A stretch of DNA of 64,000 nucleotides from JBAZOO01 sp041648735 (GTDB taxonomy: Bacteria; Verrucomicrobiota; Lentisphaeria; Oligosphaerales; CAITYL01), in contig JBAZOO010000013.1 in the NCBI GenBank assembly GCA_041648735.1, forward strand, positions 1 through 64,000. Direction: 5' to 3'. The notes below the pieces were generated by a model. It was not told the origin of the DNA, ran no database searches, and was given only the letters and a program-made list of their open reading frames with translations. The first letter of the stretch is position 1; every line of letters starts with the position of its first letter. Positions 61,225 through 64,000 of this stretch are shown one piece after another. A program made the translations under genes and the position numbers.

Positions 61225-62268
61225 TTAACGCCGCCCCGCCTCCCGCAGGGTGCGCAGGGCGATTTCCAGGGTGAAGCGGCGGGTGGCGCCGGGGGGCAGC
61301 AGCTCCAGCGTCCCGGCGGCCCGGGCCGCGGCGCGGCCGCCGACGAGGCAATTGGCCGGCTCGAGCCCGAGCACGTAGGCGCCCTGCCCGGTCTGCTTCC
61401 ACTGCACCAGATGCGGATATTCCGCCTTCGGGAAGCGCAGCTCCAGCACGGTGCCGGCGCCGTCCCAGCCGCATTCCGGATTCTCCAGGCGGAGGGTGAC
61501 CCAGCCCTGGGCGTCCGCCGGGCAGTCGTGGTAGAAGACCTGTTCGCGCCACCCCGGCTGGGGCGGGCCGAAGGTTGCGGACTCCGCAACGCCGGCGGCG
61601 GCGGCCTCGTCCCGCGGGGTGGTGCGGGTGCCGGCGGGCAGGTGCAGCCGGGCAGTCTCGCTGAGCAGCGGCCACCCCAGGTTGAGGTGCTGCAAGAGCA
61701 TCAGCGGCATCGGCTCGAAGCCGGTGTTTTCGACGAGATCCTCAATCCGGAAGGCGCTGTCGCCCAACTTGGCGCTGATCGTGCGGGTCAGCCGCAGCGC
61801 TGGGCCGAAGAGTTGCTCCTCGCGGAGTTCGCCGCGCAGCCAGAGCCGGCAAGCCTCTTCATTCAGCCAGTCCGTCCCCCAGGCGACCTGGCGGGCGGGC
61901 AGCGTGCTGGCCCGGCCGTGCTGGCCGAACTCGCGCCCCTCGTCCGTGCAGGGCACGCCGACGTTGCCCAGGCCGCAGGTGGTGAGGAAGCCACCAGGGA
62001 AGCTCTTGAGGAAATCCAGGCCGCGTTCGCCGCCAAAGGCCGGATGCACCATGCCCGCCGGCGAGAGCCAGGCGAGCTGCATGCCTCGAAACGTAAGCGC
62101 CCCCAGGCTCATCCCCCGGTCAGCCAGCACCTGGAAGGAGAGGCCGCCGCCCGTCGTGAACTCATGGACGCGCGTGCCGTCCTCCGGGCCGTCCAGGAGG
62201 CCGGCCGGGCGGACGCCGGCGAGCTGGGCGAGGTCGCCGAGATGTTCGCGGAGGAATGGTTTGTTCAT
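61225..62268 (-). CDS. DUF4432 aldose-1-epimerase-like protein
   Basis: A 347-residue protein of the galactose-mutarotase fold, DUF4432 branch. Seen: GLSFQVLADRGMSLGALTFRGMQLAWLSPAG, LKSFPGGFLTTCGLGNVG, LVENTGFEPMPLMLLQHLNLGWPLL with the expected HxNLG motif, and VLGLEPANCLVGGR with a Glu near the C-terminus. It probably acts on sugars or sugar acids. Its ATG overlaps the previous stop by four bases. The partners suggest sugar catabolism; the substrate is unknown. Confidence 0.85.
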   Translation of the reverse strand: MNKPFLREHLGDLAQLAGVRPAGLLDGPEDGTRVHEFTTGGGLSFQVLADRGMSLGALTFRGMQLAWLSPAGMVHPAFGGERGLDFLKSFPGGFLTTCGLGNVGVPCTDEGREFGQHGRASTLPARQVAWGTDWLNEEACRLWLRGELREEQLFGPALRLTRTISAKLGDSAFRIEDLVENTGFEPMPLMLLQHLNLGWPLLSETARLHLPAGTRTTPRDEAAAAGVAESATFGPPQPGWREQVFYHDCPADAQGWVTLRLENPECGWDGAGTVLELRFPKAEYPHLVQWKQTGQGAYVLGLEPANCLVGGRAAARAAGTLELLPPGATRRFTLEIALRTLREAGRR

Positions 62269-63377
62269 TGGGCCAGGGCCTGGTGCAGGCGGAGGAGGAA
62301 GTTCCGGTTGTCGGCGCTCAGGTAGCGCATGGTGCCGCCCATGCGGCTGAAGGTCTTGCAGTAGCGGAGGTAATAGGCGGGGTTGTCCATGGGCGGCTCG
62401 CCGGCCTGGCTCCAGTCCCAACTGCTCCCGGCCAGGTCCACGACCAGCATGAAATGGTGGTCAATGTGCTTGCCCTGCTGGAGCTTCAGGTTCTGGGCCA
62501 TGGCCAGCGATTTCTCGAAGATCATCGGCGACATGACGGCGGAGCCGACGGAGAGGTAGACGCCGCCCTCCAGCTCGCTCACCTGCTTGGCGAACACCAA
62601 AAAGTCGCGCACCGCGGTGCGGCCGATGGCGGCGCCGTGGTTGAGCGGATGGTTGTAGATGATGTCATGCCCGATCATGGGGTGGCCGGTGAACGGCACG
62701 CCCAGGCGGAAGGCGTTGCCCTGCACGCTGTACTGCTTGAAGGGATGCGGGATTTCCATCACGCCCGGCGGCAGCGCGAATTTGCGGACGGTGTGGAGGA
62801 AGTCGGCGGCGGCGGCGGCCTGGTCCGGGTCGTCCCGCAGCCTCTCGTGCACCACCCGCTCCAGCTCCGCCGGCGCGGGAATGGTCAGCCCTTCCTTTTC
62901 GATCATCGCCCCGACCGCCTCGCCGTAGCCGAGCCCCTCGTACGCCCCCGCCACCAGGGCGAGGTTGATGTGGAAGCCGGTCTCCTGCCAGATGCCGAAG
63001 GTGCCGTCGCGGACATTGGCGCGCACGTCCTCGCTGGAGCGCCCCTGGTAGGCGAACTCCCAGTCGTGGATGATGCCGGCGCCGTTGGTGGCCAGGTGGG
63101 TGACCCAGCCGTCCTGCAGCAGCCGGATCAGCACCGGCGCCAGGCCGTTCTTGATCGTGTGCGCGCCGAAGGCCAGGATCACCGGCCGGCCGTTGCGGCG
63201 GGCCTCCCGGATGCGGGCGACCGTCTCCGCGAAGACCGCCGCGGCGGCGCCGGCGAAGGGCGGGCCCGGCGGCGCCCCGTCGGGGGGGAGATGGTCCCGG
63301 GCAATCTCCACCTTGCTGTGCCGTTCCGCCAGGCGGTGGATCTTGAGCTGGTCACGATTGAGTTGGGGATGGGGCAT
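62265..63377 (-). CDS. Uncharacterised protein with deoxyhypusine-synthase-like pattern
   Basis: A 370-residue cytosolic protein. Conserved-looking blocks: VILAFGAHTIKNGLAPVLIRLLQDGWVTHLATNGAGIIHDWEFA, SSEDVRANVRDGTFGIWQETGF, GLGYGEAVGAMI, and near the end HHFMLVVDLAGSSWDW. The N-terminal Rossmann-like part resembles deoxyhypusine synthase, but the catalytic lysine segment of true DHS is not evident and bacteria lack eIF5A. It therefore probably does different chemistry, perhaps on a small metabolite. It starts 24 bases after the HAD gene and overlaps DUF4432 by four bases, so it is in that operon. Assignment is tentative. Confidence 0.6.
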   Translation of the reverse strand: MPHPQLNRDQLKIHRLAERHSKVEIARDHLPPDGAPPGPPFAGAAAAVFAETVARIREARRNGRPVILAFGAHTIKNGLAPVLIRLLQDGWVTHLATNGAGIIHDWEFAYQGRSSEDVRANVRDGTFGIWQETGFHINLALVAGAYEGLGYGEAVGAMIEKEGLTIPAPAELERVVHERLRDDPDQAAAAADFLHTVRKFALPPGVMEIPHPFKQYSVQGNAFRLGVPFTGHPMIGHDIIYNHPLNHGAAIGRTAVRDFLVFAKQVSELEGGVYLSVGSAVMSPMIFEKSLAMAQNLKLQQGKHIDHHFMLVVDLAGSSWDWSQAGEPPMDNPAYYLRYCKTFSRMGGTMRYLSADNRNFLLRLHQALAQ

Positions 63378-63401
63378 AGCTGAAGATTCCTTCGCGGGAA
63401 G

Positions 63402-64000
63402 TCATGCCGGCGCCATTTGCAGCAAGGAGAGAAGCCGATCCATCTGGGAGAAGTCCGGCACCACCAGGTCGGCGCCGGCCCGGATCAGGCGGCTGCGCTT
63501 GGCCGGGTTCAGGCCGAAGCGGCGGACTTCGTCGCTGGCAATGCCGATCGCCAGGCCGCCGCGCCGGCGGCTCTCCCGGATCTCCACCGGGCCGTCGCCG
63601 AAGGCCGCCAGCCGCTGGACGTTCTCCGGGCCGATGTCCTGCAAGATCCGGTCCATGACGATCTTCTTGGCCTCCCGCGTCACGTCGCCGACGGCGCCGT
63701 AGATCCGCCCCTCGAAGAGGTGTGCATACCCCAGCGCCGTGGCCTCCGCCACCACGTCCGCCTCGTCCGAGCCGCTGGCCAGGTAGAGCCGGACGCCGGC
63801 CCGGTGCAGCCGGCCGAGGAACTCCACGGCGCCCTTGATGACGAAATCCGCCACGGCCAGCTCCCCGCGTTGCAGCTTGGCGAGCCGCCCCCGCACCAGC
63901 TCCAGCAGCGCCTGGTTGTAGATCGCCTTGTAGCCATGCTCGTCCAGGATTTCCGCGGCCGGCACGAACCCGAACTCCGCCACCAGCTTCACCAGCCCCT
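63402..64000 (-). CDS. HAD-superfamily hydrolase, 5' end outside the window
   Basis: A partial protein of at least 196 residues. HAD motif II is seen as RLYLASGSDEADVV, motif III as a Lys in TREAKKIVM, and motif IV as LAAFGDGPVEIRE with acidic residues. Motif I (DxDxT) must lie in the missing N-terminus. A cap-like region precedes. The frame continues into the window edge, so GTG 63992 is not taken as the start. It leads into the DHS-like, DUF4432 and URO-D genes and probably removes phosphate from an intermediate of the same pathway. Confidence 0.8.
   Translation of the reverse strand, partial: GLVKLVAEFGFVPAAEILDEHGYKAIYNQALLELVRGRLAKLQRGELAVADFVIKGAVEFLGRLHRAGVRLYLASGSDEADVVAEATALGYAHLFEGRIYGAVGDVTREAKKIVMDRILQDIGPENVQRLAAFGDGPVEIRESRRRGGLAIGIASDEVRRFGLNPAKRSRLIRAGADLVVPDFSQMDRLLSLLQMAPA

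Noticed and set aside
62265..63377. True deoxyhypusine synthase
   Set aside because: The catalytic lysine segment is not evident and the bacterial context lacks eIF5A. Kept as DHS-like only.

Overview
The window is GC-rich, densely coded bacterial DNA. It most likely comes from the PVC superphylum, close to Lentisphaerota/Victivallales. Seen in the sequence: a V/A-type ATPase operon, a GreA with a very long N-terminal extension (as in Chlamydiae), two zinc-ribbon Ser/Thr kinases, a PEP-CTERM protein, a DUF4159 protein, a DUF6298 protein, a URO-D-like protein and a DUF4432 epimerase-like protein. The taxon is inferred from this gene mix; no rRNA or tRNA gene was seen.

Layout. 0.1-5.5 kb: recF, dnaN, a TPR protein and mnmE, with a cluster of five DnaA-box-like sites just upstream of dnaN (possible oriC or DnaA-controlled promoter). 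5.5-8.5 kb: a cupin sugar ketoisomerase facing a GH20-like protein. 8.5-12 kb: the operon aroQ-accB-accC-asp23-amaP. 12-20 kb: a secreted protein, an operon of histidine kinase, HD protein, NtrC-type regulator and O-antigen-ligase-like polymerase, and a DUF4159 protein. 20-23.4 kb: purA, uppS, cdsA. 23.4-32.3 kb: an HMGL-like aldolase and a leftward V-ATPase operon (PTS IIA-like, G/H-like stalk, C, I, K, F, E, A) without the B and D subunit genes. 32.5-41.3 kb: purQ, a glutathione peroxidase, a Nif3-like protein, a PEP-CTERM protein with clear promoter and terminator, the GreA-like protein, a 118-bp tandem repeat array, an M15-like peptidase and recQ. 41.6-50.8 kb: glgB, acyP, a kinase with PA14 domains, fba and a second kinase. 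50.9-56.7 kb: a metallophosphoesterase, clpC, alr and a frameshifted murI. 56.9-64 kb: accessory DNA with a DUF6298 protein, an IS remnant fused to a broken AraC regulator, and a leftward operon (HAD hydrolase, an uncharacterised deoxyhypusine-synthase-like protein, DUF4432, URO-D-like).

Most genes are housekeeping: replication and repair, fatty-acid initiation, cell-wall precursors (uppS, alr, murI), phospholipid synthesis, purines, glycogen and glycolysis. The parts most worth a second look are the incomplete V-ATPase operon, the paired zinc-ribbon kinases flanking fba, the three families of intergenic repeats, the DnaA-box cluster, and the unassigned metabolic operon at the right end.

Starts were moved from the longest reading frame to an internal ATG/GTG when a Shine-Dalgarno site or family N-terminus favoured it. 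Because the DNA is very GC-rich, most long antisense frames are shadows and are left out. All family calls come from motif recognition by eye, not from database searches.
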